Shown here: positions 27,016 through 35,785 of the stretch, piece after piece
Numbering within the stretch: position 1 is the first letter of the stretch
Layout: each line of letters opens with the position of its first letter
Assembly (NCBI RefSeq): GCF_011305415.1
Contig: NZ_JAANOQ010000001.1
Coordinates: 583,631-647,630, forward strand
DNA length: 64,000 nt
Direction: 5' to 3'
Origin: Flavobacterium bernardetii
GTDB lineage: Bacteria > Bacteroidota > Bacteroidia > Flavobacteriales > Flavobacteriaceae
The notes under the pieces: model-generated
What the model saw: only the letters and a program-made list of their open reading frames with translations
What the model was told of the DNA's origin: nothing
Databases searched by the model: none
Program-made: the position numbers and the translations under genes

Positions 27016-28344
27016 ATGAACGCAGTTAAAGTAGATAGCATAACACTAGAAAATTTGTTAAGTAATTATCAATTAGCTATTCCAGAATACCAAAGACCAT
27101 ATGTGTGGACAGAAAGAGAAATAAATAAATTATTATTTCAATTTTCAGAACATAAAAACAGAATTGATAATAAGCCAAATTTTTATTTAGGAAGTATTGT
27201 ACTGCATTACGATGGTGAAAAATACAATATTATTGACGGCCAACAACGCATAACCACAATGCAAATTTTGAGTATTGTAAATAATGTAAATTCAAAATAT
27301 AATATTACATACAATCACCCAATAACTTTAAATCATATTAAAGAAAATTATATCTCTTTTAAAAGTAAAAAAGAAGAGTTAAATTTAATAGATTTTGATA
27401 AAATAAATGTAACAATTGTAATAACAGAAAGTGAAGATATGGCATACAATTTTTTTGAAACCTTAAATACAGGCGGAAAAAGATTGGGTGGGACCGATAT
27501 TTTAAAAGCACATCATTTAAGAAGTATTTCTGAAAATGATGAAAGAAATTCATATGCTTTAAAATGGGAAAAGAAACAAAAAAACCTCGAAACGGTAAAC
27601 AGAATGTTGAGTAAAATTAGACGAATGGATTATTTAAATAAATCTAAATTTGTTCCAGATAAGTTTACAGATGATAACAAATGGAAAAACGTTTTAACTG
27701 ATGATTTTGCTGATAAAACTAAAAAAAGCAATAGAGATATTGGTTATTCTTTTGTAGAGATTGAAGAAAATACACATACAATAACCGCAGATAAATACGC
27801 TATTAGACAACCTTTAAATCAAGGTGTTAATTATATAAATTACTTGTTGAATTTTACTGATGATTATAATTTTTTGTTTGAATCAGATGAAGTAATTAAA
27901 AATAAATATTCATATTTCAATAAAAAAATTATAGATATTATTGATGGGACAGTCGATTTAAGATATTTTTATCAACTCGCTTTACTGTGCTTTGTGGACA
28001 GATTTGGTAGGAAAAATGTATTAGAATTTTCGCTTTATCTTTTTCGCTTTATTTATAGTTTACGATTAAATGACCTTTCTAGAGTTTATGAATCAACCGT
28101 TAGAAATTACATAACAGAAACCTTAATTTTTGAACGGATACTTAATGCTTATACTTATGAAGAAATATTGATTTTCTTAAAAACCTATGAAGTGAAAATA
28201 AGTACTAAAGAAATTTCAGGAGTAAAACAACGCTTTCACGAAAGAATCCATTTGTTTTTTAAAAATAATGCTGAAACAACCATTTCAAAAGAAAAATACG
28301 ACCAAGATTTAATAATCGCTATCAAAAACTATCTAAAAAAATAA
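27016..28344 (+). CDS. DUF262 protein (GmrS-like, no HNH domain)
   Basis: Residues ~5-190 of this 442-residue protein form a DUF262 domain, with AIPEYQRPYVW near the start, NIIDGQQRITTMQIL (the DGQQR nucleotide/DNA-binding motif), and NFFETLNTGGKRLGGTDILK. The C-terminal half is helical and lacks a His-Met nuclease motif. DUF262 proteins form type IV restriction systems (GmrSD family) against modified phage DNA. A complete DUF262-DUF1524 protein starts 4 bases downstream, so they probably form a complex. Confidence 0.9.
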   Translation: MNAVKVDSITLENLLSNYQLAIPEYQRPYVWTEREINKLLFQFSEHKNRIDNKPNFYLGSIVLHYDGEKYNIIDGQQRITTMQILSIVNNVNSKYNITYNHPITLNHIKENYISFKSKKEELNLIDFDKINVTIVITESEDMAYNFFETLNTGGKRLGGTDILKAHHLRSISENDERNSYALKWEKKQKNLETVNRMLSKIRRMDYLNKSKFVPDKFTDDNKWKNVLTDDFADKTKKSNRDIGYSFVEIEENTHTITADKYAIRQPLNQGVNYINYLLNFTDDYNFLFESDEVIKNKYSYFNKKIIDIIDGTVDLRYFYQLALLCFVDRFGRKNVLEFSLYLFRFIYSLRLNDLSRVYESTVRNYITETLIFERILNAYTYEEILIFLKTYEVKISTKEISGVKQRFHERIHLFFKNNAETTISKEKYDQDLIIAIKNYLKK

Positions 28345-28348
28345 CTGG

Positions 28349-30301
28349 ATGAACTTTATAACAAATACAATCAATATACAATCAATAGTAGAAAAAAACT
28401 TTGAATTTTTAATACCTGTTTATCAACGTCCTTATGTTTGGGATGATACAGAAATAAAAAAATTATTAGAAGATTTAAAACATAATTTTGAAGTTAACAC
28501 AACTGAATATTTCGTAGGAAATACTTATGCCATAAAATCAAATAATGAAAACAAACCCAATCAATATGAAGTAATAGATGGACAACAACGTTTTACAACA
28601 TTTTGGCTAATTTCTTTATGTTTTGAATTATTAAATGTTAAAACGAAATTAACCGAATACTTAAGAATTGAAAAAAACAAGGACATTCGCTTTGATTTTG
28701 ATATTAGAAAAGAAGTTTACGAATATCTAAAAGGGCAATTAGATGGTTCAGCACATAGAAGATTTGAAAATGTTGAAAAGCTTGAATTTTTAAAAAACAT
28801 TGCTGCTGGTATTGAGACAATTAAAGGGATTTTAAATTCAAGTACAGCAAGCCAAAATAAAATAAACTTGGAAGCTTTTGGAGATTATATCTATGAAAAA
28901 GTGATGTTTGTTTTTAATGAAGCACCCGATAATACTGATTTAAACGCCTTGTTTGTTGCACTTGGAACTAGCGGTATACAATTGCAACAATCAGATATTC
29001 TTAAAGCTAGACTATTAGATAAAATAATCGAAAAAGATAAAAGAATTATTTATGCAAAAATTTGGGAAGCTTGCGAAAACATGAATAATTATTTTGAAAG
29101 TAATGTTAAAATTTCATTTCCATATGACACCAGCAAAGTGACTGAAATTGATTTTAAAAAATATAATGCAGAAAAATTCAATTACAATTCGGATTTCGAA
29201 GAATTAAATATTGAAAAAGCTATTACTATTTCAGAAATAATAGAATTTGATACAAGCGTAGAAATAAAAACAAAAAACAAATCTGATAGTAATACCGAAT
29301 GTCGTTCTATTATCACATTTAATTTGTTTTTGTTACACGCTTTGCGAATTTTCAAAAAACAAATTCATTCAAATAATGATATTATTTCTATGGATAGTAA
29401 GAAATTATTAGAAATTTTTGACCACGAGAAGCAAGTTTTTAAAAATGAAAATGAAGAAGTAACCAGTAAAAATGTTAAAGATTTCTTTGAATTACTCTGG
29501 CAAATCAGATACAATTTTGACAAACACATTGTAAAATGGTTAAAAGACGAAGATGAAAGTACAGATGAAGATGAAAAACTACTTTTATCATATATCAATA
29601 CTTCTAAAAATAACGATAAATCATATTTTTCAAGAAGCGAAAAAGAATTTTCAAGCATTCAAATGTTACAATCGGTTTTGTATTTTAATAATATGCCTAC
29701 TCAATTTTGGTTAACACCTTTTTTAAGTTTTTTAATTGAAAATCATACAGTAACAGATGTTTCTATTTTAAAAGAATTAGAAAAAATAGACAATATTATG
29801 ATTCCAGGTAACAAAAAAGAAATGACTTGGAATATTTTAAATAATCAATTTTTGATGCCAAATTTTGAAAAAATAGCTTCAGATTTAAAAATAAGTAGAG
29901 GCACTAGTTTTGATCATTATTGGTTTTATAAATTAGAATATTTACTTTGGAAAAATTGGGATAAAAATGACCTTAAGTATAAAAAATATCGAATTACTTC
30001 AAAAAATTCTATTGAACATGTTTTTCCGCAAAATCAAGAATACAAAATAAGTCTTAATGATTTAGGTGATGATATTGATTGGTTAAATTCTATTGGCAAT
30101 TTAGCTTTATTATCAGTTGGACAAAATTCAGAATATAGTAATCATAGTTTTATTGTAAAAAAAGATAGATTTAAAGCAAAGGAATATTATGATTCTTTAA
30201 AAACTGCTAAAATTTTTAATTGTATTAATTGGAATACCGAACAAATTAAACAACATCAAGAAGAAATGATTTTAATACTAAATGAACATTACAAAAATTA
30301 A
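28349..30301 (+). CDS. DUF262-DUF1524 (GmrSD-type) restriction protein
   Basis: The 650-residue protein has DUF262 (~5-230, LIPVYQRPYVW and VIDGQQRFTTFWL). A helical middle leads to a C-terminal DUF1524 His-Me-finger nuclease (~545-620) with SIEHVFPQN and SIGNLALLSVGQNSEYSN. The DUF1524 HxxP motif carries the cleavage His. GmrSD enzymes use NTP hydrolysis by DUF262 to cut glucosylated or otherwise modified DNA. The tandem partner gene is immediately upstream. Confidence 0.92.
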   Translation: MNFITNTINIQSIVEKNFEFLIPVYQRPYVWDDTEIKKLLEDLKHNFEVNTTEYFVGNTYAIKSNNENKPNQYEVIDGQQRFTTFWLISLCFELLNVKTKLTEYLRIEKNKDIRFDFDIRKEVYEYLKGQLDGSAHRRFENVEKLEFLKNIAAGIETIKGILNSSTASQNKINLEAFGDYIYEKVMFVFNEAPDNTDLNALFVALGTSGIQLQQSDILKARLLDKIIEKDKRIIYAKIWEACENMNNYFESNVKISFPYDTSKVTEIDFKKYNAEKFNYNSDFEELNIEKAITISEIIEFDTSVEIKTKNKSDSNTECRSIITFNLFLLHALRIFKKQIHSNNDIISMDSKKLLEIFDHEKQVFKNENEEVTSKNVKDFFELLWQIRYNFDKHIVKWLKDEDESTDEDEKLLLSYINTSKNNDKSYFSRSEKEFSSIQMLQSVLYFNNMPTQFWLTPFLSFLIENHTVTDVSILKELEKIDNIMIPGNKKEMTWNILNNQFLMPNFEKIASDLKISRGTSFDHYWFYKLEYLLWKNWDKNDLKYKKYRITSKNSIEHVFPQNQEYKISLNDLGDDIDWLNSIGNLALLSVGQNSEYSNHSFIVKKDRFKAKEYYDSLKTAKIFNCINWNTEQIKQHQEEMILILNEHYKN

Positions 30302-30320
30302 ATACAAATAATTTCACCCT

Positions 30321-30947
30321 ATGAAATTCGTAATCATTTCTGACACACACGGACAACATAAAAACTTGACCTTACCAAAAGGTGATGTCATCATTCATGC
30401 GGGTGATATAAGTCAACGTGGTAAAGAAAGTGAAATCATAGATTTTCTGAATTGGTTTAAAGACTTAGATTTCAAATACAAAATTTTCATTGCTGGTAAC
30501 CACGATTTCTTTTTTGAGAAAACTTCAGAAAATGACATTCAAAAGATTATTCCAGAAAACATTATTTATTTATGTGACAGTGGAATAGAAGTTGAAAATA
30601 TTAAAATCTGGGGTTCTCCAATTACTCCTTGGTTTTATGATTGGGCTTTTAATAGACCTCGCGGAGCACAAATTTCGCATCATTGGCAATTAATTCCAAT
30701 TGACACTGACATACTGATTACTCACGGACCCGCATTTGGGAAACTAGATAAAACCACACGTGGAGAAAATGTTGGATGTGAAGATTTATTACATATTATT
30801 GAAAGTATACAACCAAAAGTTCATATATGTGGACACATACACGAAGGTTATGGACAAACCACTTCATCGAAAACAAAGTTTATAAATGCTTCTGTACTTG
30901 ATGAAAAGTATGGTTTAACGAATCCGCCAATAACTTTCGAGCTTTAA
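30321..30947 (+). CDS. metallophosphoesterase family protein
   Basis: The 208-residue protein has the five calcineurin-like metal motifs in order: VIISDTHGQ, IIHAGDIS, IAGNHDFFF, ILITHGPAF and HICGHIHEGYG. It has no signal peptide. It is a likely cytoplasmic phosphodiesterase or phosphatase; the substrate is unknown. It ends the operon of WYL regulator, exonuclease and two DUF262 proteins and is followed by a strong terminator. Confidence 0.9.
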   Translation: MKFVIISDTHGQHKNLTLPKGDVIIHAGDISQRGKESEIIDFLNWFKDLDFKYKIFIAGNHDFFFEKTSENDIQKIIPENIIYLCDSGIEVENIKIWGSPITPWFYDWAFNRPRGAQISHHWQLIPIDTDILITHGPAFGKLDKTTRGENVGCEDLLHIIESIQPKVHICGHIHEGYGQTTSSKTKFINASVLDEKYGLTNPPITFEL

Positions 30948-30957
30948 ATATTATCTT

Positions 30958-30989
30958 AACGGCACTTTTTTAAGTGTCGTTTTTTTTTA
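30958..30989 (+). terminator. terminator of the WYL/GmrSD operon
   Basis: AACGGCACTT at 30958-30967 pairs with AAGTGTCGTT at 30972-30981 (one G-U pair), then a T9 run. Confidence 0.85.
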
Positions 30990-31002
30990 TGAAAAATTTA
31001 CA

Positions 31003-31037
31003 CTGACAGCTATTGTCTGACCCTCCAAGTAATTTTG
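31003..31037 (+). promoter_or_regulatory. shared promoter/operator element, copy A (FtsZ-domain gene)
   Basis: CTGACA at 31003-31008, 4 bases, TTGTC at 31013-31017, 12 bases, TAATTTTG at 31030-31037. TGACA/TGTCTGA is nearly palindromic. The TTG-to-TAnnTTTG spacing (14) is too short for the standard promoter, so regulator-assisted transcription is likely. Confidence 0.65.
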
Positions 31038-31063
31038 TGTGATATTAACTTAAAAACAAAATT

Positions 31064-31450
31064 ATGGGACTTATTCTTTCAGAAACACTACTTATAGATT
31101 TTAAAAATATAATAAGTAATAATGATAACATTTTCATTGGTTCATCAGTTGCATCAGGAAATAACAGAGCTGAAAAAGCTATAAAAAAGGCATTGCTTTC
31201 CCCTTTACACAAAGGCGCTACAATTACAAATAGTGAACATATAGTAGTGTTAATCAGTATTGGTTTGGAAGAAATAACTTTAGATGAAATAAGTGAAATA
31301 AGTGATTATATCCAACAAGAATCAACCAATCAACCAAATATAATTTTAAATGTTTCGGAAGATAAAAACCTAGAAAATGCTATTGGAATTACCATAATCG
31401 CCACTGGTTTTAAAAGTAAAATTAATTTATCAGAGATTCCTAATTCCTAA
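31064..31450 (+). CDS. stand-alone FtsZ C-terminal-domain protein
   Basis: The 128-residue protein aligns by eye with the second half of FtsZ: IDFKNI (T7 loop region), IGSSVASGNNRAEKAIKKAL (28-43 core), SPL, VVLISIGLEEITLDEI, DYIQQESTNQPNIILNVSED and IGITIIATGF. The GTP-binding N-terminal domain with GGGTGTG is entirely absent, as is the C-terminal FtsA/ZipA-binding tail. The T7-loop catalytic Asp expected after DFA is Asn16-like (DFKN). It is preceded by a regulated-looking promoter. It probably binds FtsZ ends and perturbs division (inference). Confidence 0.85.
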   Translation: MGLILSETLLIDFKNIISNNDNIFIGSSVASGNNRAEKAIKKALLSPLHKGATITNSEHIVVLISIGLEEITLDEISEISDYIQQESTNQPNIILNVSEDKNLENAIGITIIATGFKSKINLSEIPNS

Positions 31451-31458
31451 TTTTCAAA

Positions 31459-31493
31459 CTGTCATACTTTGTCTGATGCTCTAGGTAATTTTG
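31459..31493 (+). promoter_or_regulatory. shared promoter/operator element, copy B (Asp-box operon)
   Basis: CTGTCA at 31459-31464, 4 bases, TTGTC at 31469-31473, 12 bases, TAATTTTG at 31486-31493. The layout is identical to copies W and A. The ATG at 31521 follows after 27 bases. Confidence 0.65.
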
Positions 31494-31520
31494 TCTTATA
31501 ACAATTAAAAACATAAAATT

Positions 31521-31751
31521 ATGGGACAAATGATCCAATTAGAAGAAGAGTTAATTCGCATCAACACTTCAAAAAACTGTATTGAATATTCAAACAATAA
31601 TGGTAGAAGCTGGCATAACAGAAGCAGTGCATCTTCCATGATGGGAACAATGCAAGATTTAATTCACAATGGAAAAGAATTACTCGTTACAACATCAAAA
31701 GGGTTGTACTATTCAAATAATAAAGGAAGATCTTGGCATAAAAGAAGTTAA
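31521..31751 (+). CDS. Asp-box (BNR-like) mini-protein
   Basis: The 76-residue protein carries two copies of the pattern YSNNxGRSWHxRS (near residues 23-35 and 63-75), a variant of the Asp-box SxDxGxTW of beta-propeller proteins. A complete propeller needs many such blades, so this is a fragment or an oligomerising two-blade unit. It begins MGQMIQLEEELIRINTSKN, without signal peptide. It leads an operon and is 5 bases before the 382-residue unknown protein. It may be a small sensor or partner. Confidence 0.7.
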   Translation: MGQMIQLEEELIRINTSKNCIEYSNNNGRSWHNRSSASSMMGTMQDLIHNGKELLVTTSKGLYYSNNKGRSWHKRS

Positions 31752-31756
31752 TTGAT

Positions 31757-32905
31757 ATGATAGTTTATTACTGCTTTTTGGAGGTTTTTGATGAAGAAAT
31801 TGGAAAATGGGAACATGTTAAAACTCCTAATCAGCAACCTGAAGACTTACATTATGGTCAGTTTTTTACTGAAATGGATAGGGAAAGTTTATTTTTCTTT
31901 TTTCAAGATTTAGAAAACCAACAAGAAGCAGTACTTCTTACAAAATGGAAAGGTTTGCCAAATGATGCCTCTAATTTTGTGAAGAATCAATATGATTTTT
32001 TATTTGAAGAAGTCTCTATTTGTGATGTGGCTTCCTTTATTTATCTTAACGAATTCTCAGATTTTGAATATGATAGCACATTTAACCTCTACAAATTGCC
32101 TAAGTGGGAATACAAGAATTATAAAGAGTATTGTTATGCCGATAAATTGAAACATAATAGGAAACAGATTTCTTATAAAAGTTATTTGGGAGATTCTTTT
32201 TTTGAAGACTTGAATGCTATTAAAAACTATGAACGTTTTGGAAAGTGTAGAATAATTTATTTTGCAGATTCTGGAAATAGATGGCGTGATGGTATAATTG
32301 AACCCGAACCTTATTTTAAAAGACATAATCAAACAAAAATTGACGTAGCTATAATAGAAGACGATTATGGTAAAATTGAATTATCGAATTATCTAATGCT
32401 GAGTAGTTTTATTGAAAAGAATGCTGCAATTCAAAATGAAGAGGTTGTTGAAAAGATGGAAAATTTAGGCATTAAAATAAGAGATGTTTTTTTAGATTAT
32501 TTAAAAGGGAGAATTCCCATTCAAGAGTATAATATAAACAACGCCCAATTAACGCAACGATTCTGGATTTTAGAAAAGCTTTTTGCTTTTGGGTATCATA
32601 ATGGTATTGTTAATGATAAATCTATTAATGATTTTTGTGGAGATTCTCCTGTTTTTAATGATGGAAGTATCGAAGCAACGGAACATTTTTCACAGTATTC
32701 AAACTACGAAGATATTGAAGTAGATTGTGGTCGTTATGCGTTTGAGCGCTTATTCGAGTTTGAAAAATTCAAATTAATCTTACGTGGTTTTTGTGAGAAA
32801 TGGGAGCGAGAAATACAAATATTATCATGGTTGTTTTCAAGAATTGCAGAAACAGATAATTATGACGAATTGCTGTTAGAACTTAAGGAAAAACTGAAAA
32901 TTTAA
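31757..32905 (+). CDS. hypothetical protein of the Asp-box operon
   Basis: No family was recognised. The 382-residue soluble protein is rich in aromatic and acidic residues, without signal peptide or membrane helices. It contains RIIYFADSGNRWRDGIIEPE near residue 165 and a helical C-terminus (CGRYAFERLFEFEKFKLILR, then WEREIQILSWLFSRI). It starts 5 bases after the Asp-box gene and 10 bases before the next gene, so it shares the promoter at 31459. A role in the WYL-linked system is inferred from position only. Confidence 0.7.
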   Translation: MIVYYCFLEVFDEEIGKWEHVKTPNQQPEDLHYGQFFTEMDRESLFFFFQDLENQQEAVLLTKWKGLPNDASNFVKNQYDFLFEEVSICDVASFIYLNEFSDFEYDSTFNLYKLPKWEYKNYKEYCYADKLKHNRKQISYKSYLGDSFFEDLNAIKNYERFGKCRIIYFADSGNRWRDGIIEPEPYFKRHNQTKIDVAIIEDDYGKIELSNYLMLSSFIEKNAAIQNEEVVEKMENLGIKIRDVFLDYLKGRIPIQEYNINNAQLTQRFWILEKLFAFGYHNGIVNDKSINDFCGDSPVFNDGSIEATEHFSQYSNYEDIEVDCGRYAFERLFEFEKFKLILRGFCEKWEREIQILSWLFSRIAETDNYDELLLELKEKLKI

Positions 32906-32915
32906 ATACAAATCA

Positions 32916-33482
32916 TTGTTAGAAAATAAACTCAAAATAAACCTTTTAGGAGAAGCCTGGAAACTAAAACAAGTAGTATTTTTCGATGCGCTTTTACATA
33001 CTTTTGATGAAGTGGCTACAAAAATGAAACAGCCTTTAAATAAAGTGCTTATTGATCCTTTCTTCTACCATTACCTTAATAATAAAACAATCCAATCCAT
33101 AGACGATTTACAAGGGAATTGTTTTGAAGGACTTATTAATTCGCCAAAAAATCAAATAGAAATATGGTATAAGAACAAGAAGGTACAAAAATTAAAAATC
33201 AATGATTTAAAGGAAGAATTATTACTTTTTCCTTTATATAAAACAATAATTCAAAAGACAAATCTCCAATTAGAAAAGGGTATTTATATTGAACAAAAAG
33301 AAATAGGTTTAATTGGAAGTTTCGAAATTTATACGGATAATTTTAGTATTGATGATTTAGAATTCCAGTTACTCCAAACGAACGAACAGACTATTTTGGA
33401 AAAGCTGATCTATAAAAATCAAGTTTTAGTTTGTAAGAAGAAAGACTCGTTACTCACGTTTCAAAATTGTTTTGAAATTTAA
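32916..33482 (+). CDS. hypothetical protein, TTG start
   Basis: No family was recognised in this 188-residue protein. The frame opens with TTG at 32916 (LENKLKINLLGEAWKLKQVV) 10 bases after the preceding stop. No in-frame ATG lies nearer than the KMKQPLNKV region, so TTG is preferred. It has no membrane helix. Composition is Lys/Leu/Ile-rich with a beta-rich C-terminus (IYIEQKEIGLIGSFEIYTDN). It is probably the last gene of the Asp-box operon. Confidence 0.6.
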   Translation: MLENKLKINLLGEAWKLKQVVFFDALLHTFDEVATKMKQPLNKVLIDPFFYHYLNNKTIQSIDDLQGNCFEGLINSPKNQIEIWYKNKKVQKLKINDLKEELLLFPLYKTIIQKTNLQLEKGIYIEQKEIGLIGSFEIYTDNFSIDDLEFQLLQTNEQTILEKLIYKNQVLVCKKKDSLLTFQNCFEI

Positions 33483-33742
33483 TAATGATAAATTAATAAT
33501 TTCAGCCCCTATTTTAATTACCTCATTCACCTGTACAAAAAAACTCTTTTGTCAATTATTCCTATAGTAGCTGCCGCCATTTGTTTTATTTTACTAATTT
33601 CTTTTCTATGATAAAATTAGTAGGTATGTCAATCTATATTATTCATAAAAAAAAAGCTTTTCTTACAAAAAAAATTAATATTTTGGACCTCTATTAAAGT
33701 TATAGCAACTTCGATAAAAAAATAAAAAATCTAAACTAGTAT
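33483..33742. other. AT-rich intergenic stretch near the island end
   Basis: No credible gene is seen. The stretch is very AT-rich (A9/T9 runs) and precedes the truncated gene at 33743. Confidence 0.4.
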
Positions 33743-33886
33743 ATGATTCTAGAAAAATACCAAATTTGCCGAAAAAAAGAAGCAAGAGGTTATTCAATAA
33801 CAGCTGTTGTAGAAGACGAATTTGAAAACAAATATTTTGCCAAATGGATAAAAGGTATAGAACAAAATTCTCAAGCCAGTATTTGA
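33743..33886 (+). pseudogene. 5' fragment of a kinase-like gene, truncated
   Basis: An ATG at 33743 opens a 47-codon frame reading EKYQICRKKEARGYSITAVV, then KYFAKWIKGIEQNSQAS and a stop at 33884-33886. The GYSITAVVxD..KYFAKWIKG pattern resembles the glycine-strand and Lys strand of a protein-kinase N-lobe. Homology stops near 33880, where OmpA-family sequence begins in another frame. This marks a deletion or recombination junction; the rest of the gene is lost. Confidence 0.55.
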
Positions 33887-35481
33887 CTATCGAACCAAGT
33901 ATTAGATTGGCTCCATTTAAATCTAACTTTTATTTATATGGTGGACCAAGATTGGCTTTCAATTTAGATAAATCATTTGTGTACGAACAAGGAATTAATC
34001 CTAATTTTCCAGCACAAACTCCAAATCCAGATGTCACGGGTGATTTTAGTGAAGTGGAAAAAACCATTTTATCCATGCAAATTGGTATGGGTTACGACAT
34101 TCCATTATCGTCAGCTAACAGAAAAACTAAGTTTGTTCTTTCTCCTTTCGTTACTTTTCAACCTTATTTCGGACAAAATCCAAGAGCTAATGAAACTTGG
34201 AATTTAACAACCGTTAGAGCAGGAGTAGCCTTGAAATTAGGTAGAGGTAAAGCTATTGAAAATGCAAATATTATTGATGGTGAAGTTCAGTTTTCCGTTA
34301 ATCAACCAGAAAATGTGTTGGTAGAAAATAGAGTTAGAGAAGTATTTCCATTAAGAAATTATATCTTTTTTAATGTAGGTTCAACTGAAATCCCTAGTCG
34401 TTATGTACTTTTAAACAAGGATCAAGTTAAAGATTTTAAAGAAGATCAAGTTCAATTTTCTACTCCAAATAAAGTTTCTGGTCGTTCAGAAAGACAAATG
34501 GTAGTATACTATAATGTAATTAATATCTTAGGTGATAGAATGCAAAAAAATCCTTCATCAACTATTAAATTAGTAGGTTCTTCTTAGAAAGGACCAGATG
34601 ACGGTCGTGCAATGGCTCAAAGTGTAAAAGATTATTTAACTACGGTTTTTGGTACTAATACTTCTAGAATTGCTGTTGTAGGAAGAACAAAACCTGTTGT
34701 AGCTTCAGAACAACCTGGAGGAACTAATGAGTTACTTTTACTTCGTGAAGGAGATCAAAGAGTTACTATTGAAAGTAATTCACCAGAATTGTTAATGGAA
34801 TTTCAAAGTGGTGATGCACCGTTGAAACCTATCGAAATTTATACAACTCCACAAAATTCAAATCCAGATGATATTGTTATTAATGTGGCTGGTTCAAAAG
34901 AAGTTTTTTCAACTTGGTTTTTAGAATTGAAAGATGATAATGGTAAAGTGAAAAAATTCGGACCATATATTGAAGATAAAGTGATTATTTCTAGAAAATT
35001 AATCTTGCAAAATCAAAAACAAGGTAACTTTAATGTAAAAATGACCGGAACAACTTTAACTGGTAAAACAGTAGTAAAAGATGCAACAGTTTATATTTTA
35101 CCTTATGTAGCGCCAAAAGTGCAAGAAAGTATCAGATTTAGTGTGATTTATGAATTCAATGAATCAAAATCAATTGCAATTTATGATAAATATTTAACTG
35201 AAATTGTGACTCCAAAAATTCCAATTGGTGGAACAGTACTCATCAAAGGATATACAGATATTATTGGTGAAGAAAGTTATAGCAAAAATTTATCTTTAGC
35301 CAGAGCGAATGATGTGAAAAGTATCATTGAAAAAAGTTTAGCTAAATCGGGTAGAAATGATGTGAAATTTGAAGTTTATGGTAGTGGAGAAGACGAAAGT
35401 AAAGCACCGTTTGAAAATAAATATCCAGAAGAACGTTTTTATAACAGAACTGTTGTAATTGATATACTTCCAGCGCAATAA
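33877..35481 (+). pseudogene. OmpA-family outer-membrane protein, 5'-truncated with an internal amber stop
   Basis: In frame from ~33877 the sequence reads QYLTIEPSIRLAPFKSNFYL, a beta-barrel interior, and later KFGPYIEDK and the OmpA peptidoglycan-binding domain (LIKGYTDIIGEESYSKNLSL, ARANDVKSIIEKSLAKSG). The signal peptide and N-terminus are missing. A TAG at 34585-34587 interrupts GSS-KGPDDGRAMAQ, where a Glu codon (GAG) is expected, and the same frame stays open to 35481. It is therefore a dead gene broken twice. It can be read as two ORFs, 33844-34587 and 34612-35481, but neither has a plausible RBS. Confidence 0.8.
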
Positions 35482-35504
35482 TTAATTTCATTACATTACA
35501 AATT

Positions 35505-35536
35505 AAAAAGAACAGTTGTAAAAACTGTTCTTTTTT
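35505..35536 (+). terminator. terminator after the OmpA pseudogene
   Basis: AAAAAGAACAGTT at 35505-35517 pairs with AACTGTTCTTTTTT at 35523-35536. This is the old terminator of the pseudogene. Confidence 0.85.
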
Positions 35537-35785
35537 GTTTTATATAATCTATGAATTATGAAACATTTCACTCAGATTCTATAACAATCTTTTTTCACAA
35601 TCTAGCTAAATTTGAGTATATAAAAAAGAGATAGTCTTAAAGTTTTCAATGTCTAAAAAGGAAACAAAACTGTTTAATAATACAGGTTGTTTTCAAAAAT
35701 CAACTGTGTGTTATCTTGACAAATGAGTTTTTAAACATAGGTATTTAGCTTTTCGACTTTCTCCTTTTTTAATTTTTTAATAGTT
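35537..35785. other. intergenic region before the stress cluster
   Basis: No gene is seen on either strand, and no clear promoter was identified for the 35786 gene. Confidence 0.35.

Noticed and set aside
7427..33880. Whole island flanked by a tRNA-Ser direct repeat
   Set aside because: No copy of the tRNA-Ser 3' end was seen near 33,880 and no integrase gene was found.
33844..34587. Intact outer-membrane protein gene
   Set aside because: The first residues come from the wrong frame of a kinase-like fragment; no signal peptide or RBS, and an amber stop splits the OmpA frame.
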